From: Osmia lignaria lignaria
Taxonomy: Eukaryota; Arthropoda; Insecta; Hymenoptera; Megachilidae
Direction of reading: 5' to 3'
DNA length: 64,000 nt
Assembly (NCBI RefSeq): GCF_051020975.1
Contig: NC_135037.1
Coordinates: forward strand, 7,068,001 to 7,132,000
Position numbers and translations under genes: made by a program
Shown: piece after piece, positions 9,747 to 21,700 of the stretch
Layout: every line of letters starts with the position of its first letter
How positions within the stretch are numbered: the first letter of the stretch is position 1
Notes under the pieces: model-generated
Told to the model about the DNA's origin: nothing
What the model saw: only the letters and a program-made list of their open reading frames with translations
The model's database searches: none

Positions 9747-12346
9747 TGCCCCCAGACGCTAACAACCCCCCTTTTCGGAATTCATATACAGAGTGTTAAA
9801 AAATTCCCTGAAGACCTCTATACCGTTGGATAGTTCACGAAAATCCGAAGGTAATTATGCAGATGATTGACGACCTCGCCGATTTTGATGACCTTGAAAT
9901 ATGTTGTCATGGTCACTATTCTGAACAACTTTTCCCTATCGGGGGACCGCCAACGAGAGAAGAGATCCAAAAGAACGGCCACCTGGCGGTCACCGACCCG
10001 AACTAAGGGCGTCCACCCTTTTCCCTTTCCACTACACGCCTACAATCCCCTAATGATTTCAATTTCAGGAGAACTTAATTAATCCACACACTGTAACTTC
10101 GTTACACTTTTTTTTTATATAACATCATTTATTAAGGGATAAAATAAATGACAAATAACATATCACTTATATGAAACTATAACATTTCTTAGAGTGTTCA
10201 TCATTCGTTATGATATAAAAGAAATCACATCACATACGACCCTCCACGTAAACGCGTCACGCTGATACCAGCTCGAATCGCTCAGAAGAATTATTTCCAT
10301 ATAGAAAACTATCAATTATAGGAAAATCAATTATAGCGATGATTCAAACAAGGAAAAAGGAGGAAATTAATTGTCCTGTTGTCCCAGAAAATTCCGTCGT
10401 TGAGTCTCGAATGAATTTCGAGTATAAGGCGTCTCGCCACGGTCCATGATAAGATTAGGCGTTGACCGCGTCGCTTAATCGAATCAACGTGACCGTGATG
10501 TTTCAGGCGGAGTCGCGAATGGAATTCTCCGGGTTTAGATATGGAAATATCTCTGATATTTAATAACGGTAAAGCTACGAGACACGATATATAAGAAACG
10601 GAGGAGGAAAAAGGAAATGGATAAAACGGATCGGAGCGTATTCGAGCTGAGACGAGCGTGTCCGCGACATCTCCTGACACGACAATACAATAATAATATA
10701 TAATCGACTGAATCCATTTGGAAGGGCCTAGTCAAATCACTTGTAATTATCACACGATCATACTCGACGCGGTGGCATGTAAATGTTGTTCCATTTCTTT
10801 TCACGCTTTTGCAAGATGCTTTCTCATTCATTATTTTCTTTTTGTGACTCTCGGAGGTGGCTCGAGCTCGCAACAGCGAACACGCACGAGACGAAGAACG
10901 CTTCTTCGTCGAGAACAACGTTCAACCTTTTGTGTAATATATAATATATATGTGTGTTGTATGCTTGTGTTTGTGTGAAAGCCCGTCGATCTATCATCGA
11001 AATTAAAATTATTATTAAAAAGAAGAACAAGAGGACAAAGAAACGATACACGTACCCCGCGTGTTATGTTTTCATGTGTATGAATGTGTTTTCGTGTTTG
11101 TATGGGTACTTCGTAGAACAAACGCCTCGCTCGAGCTTCTATCGTTACAACAATTTCATTTTCTCTCTCTATGAATTCTCGTCCACCTCCACGAATGCTC
11201 GAGGCGTCGAATTTTCACCCGAAACCCTGACGCGATCGCTCTGGTCAAATATAAAAAGAACAATGATGTTAAAAGAAACAGGTAGGAACCCTCTTGGTGC
11301 TCCAATTTTCAGTGCTGATTTTTCAATTAAAAAAGAAGAAAATAAAGAAAGAAGATGAAAAATCTTGACCGGTTCACGCGAAATCCTTTCTCGCGCCAGG
11401 ATAACGGGTTTATGAGAAAAACAAAAATAACGAAGACCCTTCTCTCCTCGTCCATCTTTCTCTCGCTCTCCCATTTTCTCTCTAAGCTTAAAAAAGAACA
11501 CATTCCTTATCCATCTCTTCTGACTACAACGATGCTTATTAATTTTATGAGATCAGCCCGGGCACAGAGCACGCGCCATGAACACGTTTCACCACCAATC
11601 GTTTTCCAAAGAATATAAAAAAAAAAAAAAGAAAGAAAATCAACTACCTTTCCCTCGATCGAGTTCCCCGATCGTTCGCTCGCACGCGATTCGTGCAAAA
11701 ATTCGACGAAGAGAAAGAAAAAGAGTGGACAGACAGAGAGAAGAAAGAGACGGCGAAGATTAGAGAACGATTATCTTTTTTTTTTTCTTTTCTTTTCTTT
11801 TGCTTCTCTTCGATCATTCTAACGAGACGACGAAAAAAGGTACAAGAGTATCGCTCGGTTATTCGATCTCGAGCAGGAACGATCTCGTCTACAGGTGAGG
11901 TATAATATTATATAGGTATAATTTACCGGCGTATAAAAATTGGCGACGCGAAAGTCGAGCCTCGATAGCGAAAAAGTCTCTTTGACCGGGGTCCCGCTCG
12001 CTTTTCATAACCGTTTACACGCCTGGTCTACGAAATTAATTAGTATAAGTACGAAACATTGATTAATAACGATTTAACACAGGAAATTTTCAATTTTTCA
12101 AGAAACTTTGATTGAAAATATTCTAAATTTCAAACGTGAGTCTCAAATGAATAAAAAAAAAATATATATATATATATTATACTAGTCTTGATTGTTAAAA
12201 ATTACGCGATTGATAAAACCATGATCTTGTAAACGGTTAATCTGCTCGCGCATAGATTACGGATGCCCAATCAGCTAGGGAAAGACGAAGAGGATAAAAA
12301 CGTGAAATCGAGGCGTGTCAATACACGTGAGAAGATAGAAAAGAAA

Positions 12347-12365
12347 GAGAGAGAGAGAGAGAGAG
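12347..12365. repeat. (GA)n microsatellite
   Basis: About nine GA units in the gap between the two convergent genes. Confidence 0.9.
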
Positions 12366-13190
12366 TAGGAATTTAAAAAGTTTATAGAAAATGAAAAGCA
12401 AAGTAACAAAATACTGTTGTCCGCGCAACTAGCCACACCCTTTGTATTCCTCGTTTTATGAACAAATATAGAATACTAAAATTAGAAAGTTTTTGAAAAA
12501 GAACATCTTTTCAAAATATTCAAAATATATAAAATAAAAAATCTTGGCTTTTGGAAGGAGAACACCGAATTCTCCTTTAAATCACCAAGATCCTTTCTAA
12601 TAAATTATAAATGTTAATTAATTGAATGACGAAGAATATTGAACGGAAGTGGTTAGATTGAATCGATCGCGCAAGAGCGAGCGATGATCGCGAAATTCGC
12701 CCTCTCTAAAACTCTCCAAGTGATATGTGGGGACATCGTTTACGAGGCAAACGCGTCGCTGTTGGTCGAAAAAGTCGTTGGTGTGCTTATCGGCTGGTTT
12801 TCTACGCGTTTAGAATCCGTTTACGAATGTTCACCGTGTATCTCCATCTCAAACTGGTAAGCAGAATTTTTTTTTTTTATATATTAAAAAGTACCGGAGT
12901 GTACAAGTATGATTTTTTCTGTATCTTTTTCGAAAAAGACCAATTGGCGATCGAGAAGACACGGTGAACATCGACGCGGATGTACAATAATTCCAGAGCG
13001 CACATACACAGTTACATAATAAAGAGACACTGTAATTACAAACGCTACACATACATCTCTCGTATTTTTCATGTTGTTTGTTACCTTTCAGCTCGTACGT
13101 ATTTTCAACATAGCACGCGCTCCTCTCTCTTCTCATAGTAAACGTATATACGCGTCGTATGTATCTACGTACATACGTATTTATATAATA

Positions 13191-13252
13191 TGTATATATA
13201 TATATATACACATATATATATATATATAATATAATATAATATCTAACATATA
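13191..13252. repeat. (TA)n-rich microsatellite
   Basis: Long TA runs interrupted by TGTA and CACA, followed by an ATAAT-type repeat. Confidence 0.9.
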
Positions 13253-14899
13253 ATCAGCCCATCTTCTATGCTTTTCCATACCGACGATGCGTGTGCACGT
13301 GTTATACATTCTATTGTATAATATGCGATCACAGACACGTGTAATTCGCGATGTATAGCTTTGTCTTCTCTCTTCTCTGTTCATTAGTATTTGTTATTCA
13401 TTTTGTATTTTTTTATTTTTATTTTTTTATTTTTTTTTTTTTTAATTTTATTTTGTGCCACGCGTTACCTAACATCCTCGTGTACCTTAAACGACTTAAT
13501 ATGGATTTGATTTATTTTAAACAGCCTCTCTCTGTCCACCTCGCATCGTTACGGCCGCGAGGTACAACTGTACCATTTTGCCAACCATCTTTTTGGTCGT
13601 CGGAAGGAGCGAACCGATTCACGCGTTTCTAACTCGCGCCCTTCCGTTTCAATAGCTCCTCGTTACGGTAAATAATGCTACACACGAAAGGCATGGAAAA
13701 ATTCGTTGATAAACTTCTTGGAAAAAAAATCCGCTTCACGACTTTTCTTTTCTTTTGGTTCTACGTCAATTATTTCTTTTATTCGCTTCGCCCCTTCTTG
13801 GTCCTTGCCGTAATTTTTCTTTCTTTTTCATAGCCGTCGGTACTTGTTCGCGTTACACCCCGCGTACATGTGACATTCGAAAGAAAATTTTCGCTTGTAA
13901 GCTCGTCGAGGACGCCTGCTTTCCGGTTACAACAGAGACAGAGAAATTTGGCCGTACGGGCAGAGCGATCGCGCGCGACGCGTTTTCGTTTTCCGCCTTC
14001 CCATTTCTCGGTCGGATCCAACGAGAAAATAAACACAGCCGACGGGGCAATTGCTCGTCTCTACGGGCGCGGGCATCGTGCGCGCACGCAGATCGTCCTA
14101 CGATCTAAACGTTTGAAATCATCTGTACGCTCGATGGAAACGAAGGTACACTTTGTTTCTTTTCTTCTTCTTCTCACTTTCGTTTACAATTACATACTTT
14201 TCTCGTGATGCGATAGTCAATGAAATAAACGAGGTTAAAACCGTATTATAATTATGTACAGCGCGAATCGCGACCATAGCGCGCGAAAGACAACAGTTTT
14301 CTTCTTCACATTCGTTCGTACTGTTCCAGCCTCGACCCCTGAACGCGTTAGTCGACCAACGTACCCAGAGGACGAGCGAGGAAAAAAACGAGATCACTGA
14401 ACGACTTCGGTCATCTCGAATCGTAAACGTTTATTAATAGACTTCTTAATTTATCGTTAACTGCAGCCATCGGCAAATCGTCTCGTTATACAATAGGGGG
14501 AAAAAAAAATAAGCAACAGCGAAAACTCGAGTTTTGATCGATAACTAATCGCGAAACAAGCCCGCGCTTTTTCATTATCCAACGCGATCACAAACAATAG
14601 ACAAAAAGGAAAACGTTTAGAACGGAACGAAAGAAGGAAATAATAAAAGTCGCGATCAAAGTTTAATATCACGGTCTATTGTACGAATGCGAAATACGAA
14701 GGATAAATCCAAAGGGAAATACAATTTAAAAAAGCGACTCGCTTTATATTACCAAGTGTTGGGCAAATATTTGAAGGAGGACTGGTAAAAACTGTAACAG
14801 ATCTGAAACGCTAACGAAACGTGCAAATAACAATTCACTACGATCCTCGCAAAAAATAGAAAAATACGAGTGTCTATTTACAAAACAAACGTTGAAAAT

Positions 14900-14914
14900 C
14901 TCTCTCTCTTTCTC

Positions 14915-14958
<44 letters not shown>
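14900..14958. repeat. (CT)n microsatellite
   Basis: About 59 bp of CT with occasional extra T. On the minus strand this is a GA tract that might lie in the sestrin 3' UTR. Confidence 0.92.
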
Positions 14959-14962
<4 letters not shown>

Positions 14963-15636
14963 CTTCAATGCTTAATTCCACTTCCGTCTCTCTTTCTCTC
15001 TCGCGTGTCTTCTCCTCCCCGCCAGGGGTGTCGAAAGTGAAAAAAGAAAACGCGTTCAATAAGAAGAACGGTGCGAAACTTTTGGAAATTCTGTAAATTC
15101 CTCCGCGTGTCCGATGATTCACGCATCTCGCAGCCTCGTTTCCTTGTTTCCAAACTTCTTCTCCGTTCGATCGATCGTGCCGACTCGTCGCAAAGATGTC
15201 TGTCGTCGAGTAATAACAAACAGCATCGTCTTGAATCAAAGGAGACACTCGAACGTATATTTTCGGCCGGTTTTCTTCTTCGTTGACGCGCTCGCTCGCG
15301 CGATACGGGTGTTTTATAATTGGTAACGCGAACTCCTTCTGTATTATATGTACGGATGGATGGATTTATTGATTGATTGTGTATGAATATTGATTGAATA
15401 TGTGTCCACCGTGTGAGAATACGGTTCTTGTTATTATATGCTGCGTGAGAATCGGTGTCGCGTTCGTTCGTTCGTTTCCTCTCTGTGTCTGATGTATGCA
15501 GAGTCCGCGTGAGACGATCACGACCACGACCACGATGACTCGCGAATTCGTTGCGCGCGAGCTACACGATAAAATAAACCGACGATAAAACTGACAGACA
15601 GCAAGTAGACGAAGGAGCGACGACGACAGGCTTCGC

Positions 15637-15723
15637 TTAGGTCATATATCGCATCACAGCGCGGAGCGCGTACAACAGCTCCGCTTGCATACGTGCCTCC
15701 AAGATCATCAGATTCACGTGGAC
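15637..15723 (-). CDS. Sesn: Sestrin last coding exon (residues 454-481 and stop)
   Basis: Acceptor cgtttcag. It encodes VHVNLMILEARMQAELLYAL followed by RAVMRYMT and TAA, almost identical to the end of vertebrate sestrins. This fixes the 3' end of the coding region. Confidence 0.96.
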   Translation of the reverse strand, partial: VHVNLMILEARMQAELLYALRAVMRYMT

Positions 15724-18700
15724 CTGAAACGAACAAAACAGATCCTTGATAAATAAATCCTACAAAGCTAATTATAATACTGATGAAATATAACAAGTCT
15801 GAAAACCTTGAAAAGTACCCTGGTCCTTCACCTCTTTATAAAAATTAAAAAAAACAATGAAAGATGGAAATTCATAAAATGAAAGACACTTAATCTGGTC
15901 CCACGATATGACAAGCGTCTCAATATTTACAGTGGCTACGTTAAAAAATAAGTGTATTATTATACAATGTTTATGAATTCAGCTACCTGTAATTAAAGCC
16001 AAATGATTACACGTGAAACGAGGAAACGTGTAGAAAAAAAAGAAGAAACATAGCGGAATTGTATGCAAATAGTCTGGTACGTAACTGGTACGCGATTACG
16101 TAATCTTGTTAAAAATCGACGGGGCAGAATGAGGGAAACGATAAACAGACTACGTAAGAAGATACCGTGTGCAGTCTGAGTAATCGAATGGATAGCTATA
16201 CCAACCTTTTCGCTGTGCTTGAACTCCCTCATGACGCGATCGTAATCCCTTTTGGTGACACGTTCCGGATAACAGACGGCGCTCTTTATAAAAGTCTTGA
16301 GGCTTCGTTCGAGCAGCTGATTCACCTCGTTGTAATCGTAATCGTCGTGTCTGATGCCGAACATACATTGAATGTAATTCCAGATGGCCCGTCTGAACCG
16401 GGAGGTGTCAACTTTGCTGTGCGTGCCCATCGTGTAATACGTAAGATTGTAGGCTGTCTTGAATTTGTCGTCCAGCAGATTACCAACGTCGTTGTACAGA
16501 CGATTGACCAACGAGTAACCGTGATCGTCCCAAGAATAGTCCTGCACGCGGAAAGTCGGTATGTCGTTCAGTTGGCCTCGCTGAAACAACGAAAGATGAA
16601 AATTTATAGTTTGATTTTACTACGATTCCTTCTAAATGAAATTAATCGGGTTAGCGTGTATGGTTAAGCGCGTTCGATTCGACGAGACACGTGTCGAACG
16701 ACCGTAAATATTCATGGGTACCGTGGTGGAAACGGTAATCGAATCGATGGAACTTAAATATTCATCGGCGAGCTTCGCGAGTTGCCTTGAAATACACTTT
16801 CGAATCTGGCTTCTGGAAAAATGTAAACGCCAGCTCGATTCTCAGCGGTGTTGAATTTATCGCGGTGTAGCTTACCTTGGCGAAGTCCTGATAAATGAAG
16901 GTGGGATCCTCGATGAAATGACCAATGTCAGAGTCGAGGACCGAGCTACTCCTCTGCGGCGCAGCTGCCAGCTCCGCTGACTGTGTCTCCACAGTTTCGA
17001 ATCTCTTCGACAGTTCTTCCTGCGTGATCTGATACGATTCAGACTTCTCTGATAAACGTTTCATACGCTCCATCAGGGCTTCGACGCCGACCTCCTGCTC
17101 GCCGACTATGCTCGGTGAGGACGGTGGCGACGGCATGTTTTCTGCACAGATTGCAATGGTATCTTGTTAGCAGAGATCCTACTCAAATTGGAAGATCTTC
17201 AATTCAACCTGACGTTTCATCAACATTACACAGCTTCATCAAATCAAGGTACTCTATCCTATACCTGACCCTTAACGTACACCCCTCAAGACTAATTGCA
17301 TCCATCAAATTTATCTTCCATTAAATTTCAAATACCTAACACAGACCCCTCTCTCTTTTGCTAAATTCCTGCGTGTTCTCAAACAGTATTTTATGTCCCC
17401 GCAGTCATCTGCTGTTCTCCTGCTGATCTCACGTATTCCAATCTGATGCACTTGTTCATCGTGTTCTCTGCTGATCATCTATCCAATTAAAAAAGCAGCT
17501 GATTGATGATCAATGAGCACGATGTACACGACGATTGTACTGTCCGGTATGAATGATGAATGAGTGTTGGTTTCATGAAATTGCAGCTAAGAGAAAGGCC
17601 TAATTTCAATAGTTCAGTATCAGAATGTCCTTAGACTTTTGATGAAGCTCCAATGCTGAAGAAACTCGATATAAAACCGATATCTTCGGACATTATTAAG
17701 TATGGTTTAATAATTAAGCAAATTATAAGAATATTAATAGCGTCGATGAGATTTTTAACCATCACCAATTTTACTGCTCGGGAAATGAAAATAATAAGCG
17801 TTGCTAATTTACTGAAATCATTAGTAATGATAAGGAATAGGACTCGTTTAAATTGGATCCTTTAATTAGGATCATTAATATTATATTGATGTTTGAATTT
17901 CAACGTGAAACTTACCAGTCTTGCCATCGCCATTGGGAATCTTCTTGGGACTACTGGAAATCTTGTCTTTGGCAGTTGGTACATTATTGCTATTATCCTG
18001 GACGTTCTCTTTGTAATGGTGTCCAGCTACGTTGTCCAGTTCCTCGTTGATCCCGCAGGAAAAGACGAAAGACGAAAGGGAGTGAAAGTGGGCCAATAGA
18101 ACTATCGCGTGAACGACTTCGGCTAAGGACCAACTGTCCGCGCCTTTGGTCAGTTTCTGTAAATTGAAAATACCAATTTATTAAAATTATCTTACAATTA
18201 ATGGTCGAAAGGAAAGATCTTGATTCGAAGATAACGAACCTCTATGTGCGTTTTGTTCAATAGCCACGGCCTATGGGCTAGGATCTTGTTAATCTCATAG
18301 AGATCTTGCAATTTTCCTGGAATCGATTTCAACCCTTGGAGCCAAGACGGATCGCCGCCTTGAAGAAGGAACTCTCCCTTCTGTAGGTTTATAAGATAGC
18401 TGCATTGATGCCTACCAGCGGCCTGCAAACAAACCGTTAAACCCTTTTAAATAAATTACCGCTCTCAGTAAATATTTTCTAGCTTTTCAATTCATTATTT
18501 TCTAACTCTTTAGAATCGACGACGCTTATGCAATCTAGCGTCGAACCGAAAATCGCTTCGTTTAATCCGTTACGCAAGTTCGTAAGTCTTCTAACGGTAG
18601 TCTTTTACCTCGCAAGTAGATTATATCATCGATGAGCAAACACGAGCGATACAGTGGCAATTTGCTAAACGGTACTCGATGGAGTAAACAATCGACGAAA

Positions 18701-21700
18701 AAGAAAAGGGGTAGAGAGAAAAGAGACAAATCGGAAACGACGCAACGTATCGAGGCGGAAATTGAACGAAGCGTTTTCACTTCCTGAAAAATGGAAGAAT
18801 ATTCGAGGAAAATACGTAGAAACGAAGGAACACGGTTCGAGAGAAAGCATAGCCGTTCGAGCGGAATAGTGGAATGAAACGAAACGAAACGAAACGAAAC
18901 TAAGTCCGAAATTAATCGCGAACGGAGTGGGGCGTAAAACGCGGGAAAAGATGGAGTCCCGACACTGCTGGGATCCTCTTAATGGTTTGTTTTGAACGTC
19001 GTTGAAATTACATCAGAAATTCAAATGCCGGCAAGAAGTAGGCGGAAAGAGGTGGAGAATAGGTTGAAGAAAGGGGAAAATGATGGAGGGGGAATTAGAA
19101 ATGAAGCGCGTAAACAAGACACGTGTTTACCATGCGAGGCCGCAGATCGATCGACTCGAGAGTCGTGATAAGCGATAAGAGAGAAGTCTGCAAACACGCG
19201 GACTACTAAAATGGAGAACGAACCCTCTGGATGGCATTAGAAAAAGAAGGATAGAACGAAATGTGCTGGTAGACGTACAGAAGAAACGGGGAAAACAAGG
19301 AGAACACGAACGATGGAAAATGTGGTATGCATACCTATGAGAATCTGATTGTATGTACATAATCAGTTTTCTGTATCTCCTTTCCTTTTGTTTTTCACTG
19401 ACAACGAGTCTTATTGTAACAATGTACTTAGACGATTTACAATTGTATATTTTTAAAAAGCAAAAATTTGGAAAAGAGAAATTCTAATGAACATCCATAC
19501 AGCGAATGAATTTTTAATTGAATGCAATCGAAAAAAATTTCTTAATGAAATTCTGAAAGTATTTCTTTCTCCCTTTGAATGATAGGTGGCAACACGTCGA
19601 AAATAACACTGAGATATGTAATTTCGAATTCGAAAGAGCAGGTGACGATAGGTGTGCCACGTGTGACTTAGTAAAAAATCGCTATCCTTTACAAGAAACG
19701 TGACAAACACCTGTTTTCCCTGATACGAGAAATTGCGGTACGATCCGCGAATCTCAATCCAGCCAAAGTCGTAAACAGCGCAAGAGGGGAGCGTGCATGC
19801 CTTGCACACAAGTTAGTATGTTTACCGGTAGAAAAGCTGTTTTTCCAGATATCTTATCGTTTTATCGAACCCCACCGTGTACCAAGCGGCAATCATTCTC
19901 TTCCGTCCGTTCTTCGTCAACTCGATGCTTTCTAGCCTCGCCCCACCTCTCTTCGTGCTTTTATCACCCTCGATAAAGCGTTTTCGGCCGATCGTTTGAA
20001 AAGGAAGATATTTCGACCATCGACTGGCAACGCGTCAGGAGTCTCGATATCTTCTACCACGACATATGACTTTTCAAACAGATCAATTTTATTAACCCTT
20101 TTGTTGGAGAACTGTATTTCCAAAATTGTAGAAATTATTCAATTAACATTGAATATCCGACCCAGCAGCGGAAAAGAAACCCGTCCATAACGAAAGGGTT
20201 CAGTGACAATGATCATAAATGATTACGCGATCCAATTACCAAATTGTCTGCTCATAATTGGAGATCGCGAGAAGCTTGTTACGACTTCCTATCATCGTTC
20301 GGTATCTTTCATACCAGGAAGTCGTAGCCTCGATATAATATCCTGTTTACCGACCTTGTAAGTGCAGCCACCCCACCCCCTATTAACCGACCCAATTTCA
20401 TTTACAATAGATTCATCGCGATCCCTCTGATTATCAGTTAATTTTCCGGTAATTATTTTTCACGAACAGGCGATTCCATGACGAAGAACGTGTCGTTACG
20501 AAACCCGTTGCACTTACTCGGTTTCCTGATAATCTTTGGCCCAACGACCCGTGCGACACGGCCGAGGGACGAGCGAGTAACTGGAGAAAAGGAACCGTGA
20601 CGATAATCGGTAGGAAAAAGAATGCTTCTTGCGTTTCTCTGACCGACGATAATCGTGTTTCAGGTTCAAAATTAACGCTCGCTCGATATTGCACGTGGAA
20701 AACAACATCTATCAAAAATAATCACGGTTTTTCTTATTTTAGGCCGTCGAGCGCAACTCAATTGCTCATCTTTTCGAAGAAATAAAAATTGCATCCAACG
20801 TGTTGAACATTGAAACTTCTTGCGGCAACCTTAATTCAATTTCATTTATTGCAAATTAATAACCGTTAGCCAGCTGGCAGATAAAATAGCGAAAAGGTCC
20901 GCTGTCAGCAAAGAATTTTACCGTTTTCCATGACAGCCAGCTGGTATTTATCGCAAGACGGAAAAACTAGCAGCCATTACGGCGTATTAGATAAAGAGAA
21001 AAAGCGGCCGTGCACTCACCATAATGGCGATAAGATGCCTGTAGTCGTAAGGAAGCGGTCCATCGCCCCTCAGGATGAAATGTTGGGTACGGAGGAAGTG
21101 TTCCAAGTACGAGGGATGCGAGGCCATCACCCTGGAGACATGATCCAGCCTGTTGTTCTGGAGGAACGCATCCATCAACAGAATATGAGTCTGTAACGAG
21201 AAAAACATAGGGAAGAGTGATTAGCCAAATTGTATTAACACCAGGAAACAAATGGATTCAATTTCAGGGAACAGTGTACTTGATCGACAAGGTTAGTGTT
21301 TTACTTAACAGCAGAATCTCTAACTTACACTAATTTATTTTTTATTTATTTACTAAACAGGAATAAACCGTATAAACTAATGAAAATTTCTAAGTATAAA
21401 TCTGGTGTAGGAGATTGATTCTAAATAGCTGTAGGTCTGGACTAACAATAAGTTTTCGAAATGACTGGAGAAGAAAAACAGGCGACAATGGCGATTTCCA
21501 ATAATGACTCCTGCTCTTCCGATGCTAATTTCATAAACGCTCATTATCGTGCCGCGGCCCAAAGCGATACGTTGTCGAAATGGATCGTATTAATCGCGTT
21601 AATGACACAGTCGCCGAGACAGAGAAAACAGGGTCACTCGAAAGCGATCCTCGAAATCAGGTGTTCGAGTTGCATCATCCCGAGAAACGATTCTGTTTCA

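Larger units (their letters stand above)
9966..15636. other. Gap between convergent genes; repeats and probable UTR
   Basis: No protein-coding exon recognised on either strand. AT-rich DNA with simple repeats (separate entries) and patches of CpG. Much of 13-15.6 kb may be sestrin 3' UTR: AATAAA on the minus strand occurs at 15370-15365, among other sites. The frames seen here are low in complexity, rich in Arg, Phe and Lys, and look fortuitous. Confidence 0.6.
18423..21019 (-). other. Sesn: Sestrin intron (2.6 kb)
   Basis: Lies between coding exons 2 and 3. It contains five GAAAC units (18876-18900) and a hairpin (20280-20326). No other gene recognised. Confidence 0.8.

Noticed and set aside
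14744..15248. Glu/Arg-repeat peptides on the minus strand
   Set aside because: Translation of the (CT)n microsatellite at 14900-14958.
20091..20108. TTAACCCTTTTGTTGG, resembling a piggyBac end
   Set aside because: No inverted partner with TTAA was found within a few hundred bases.
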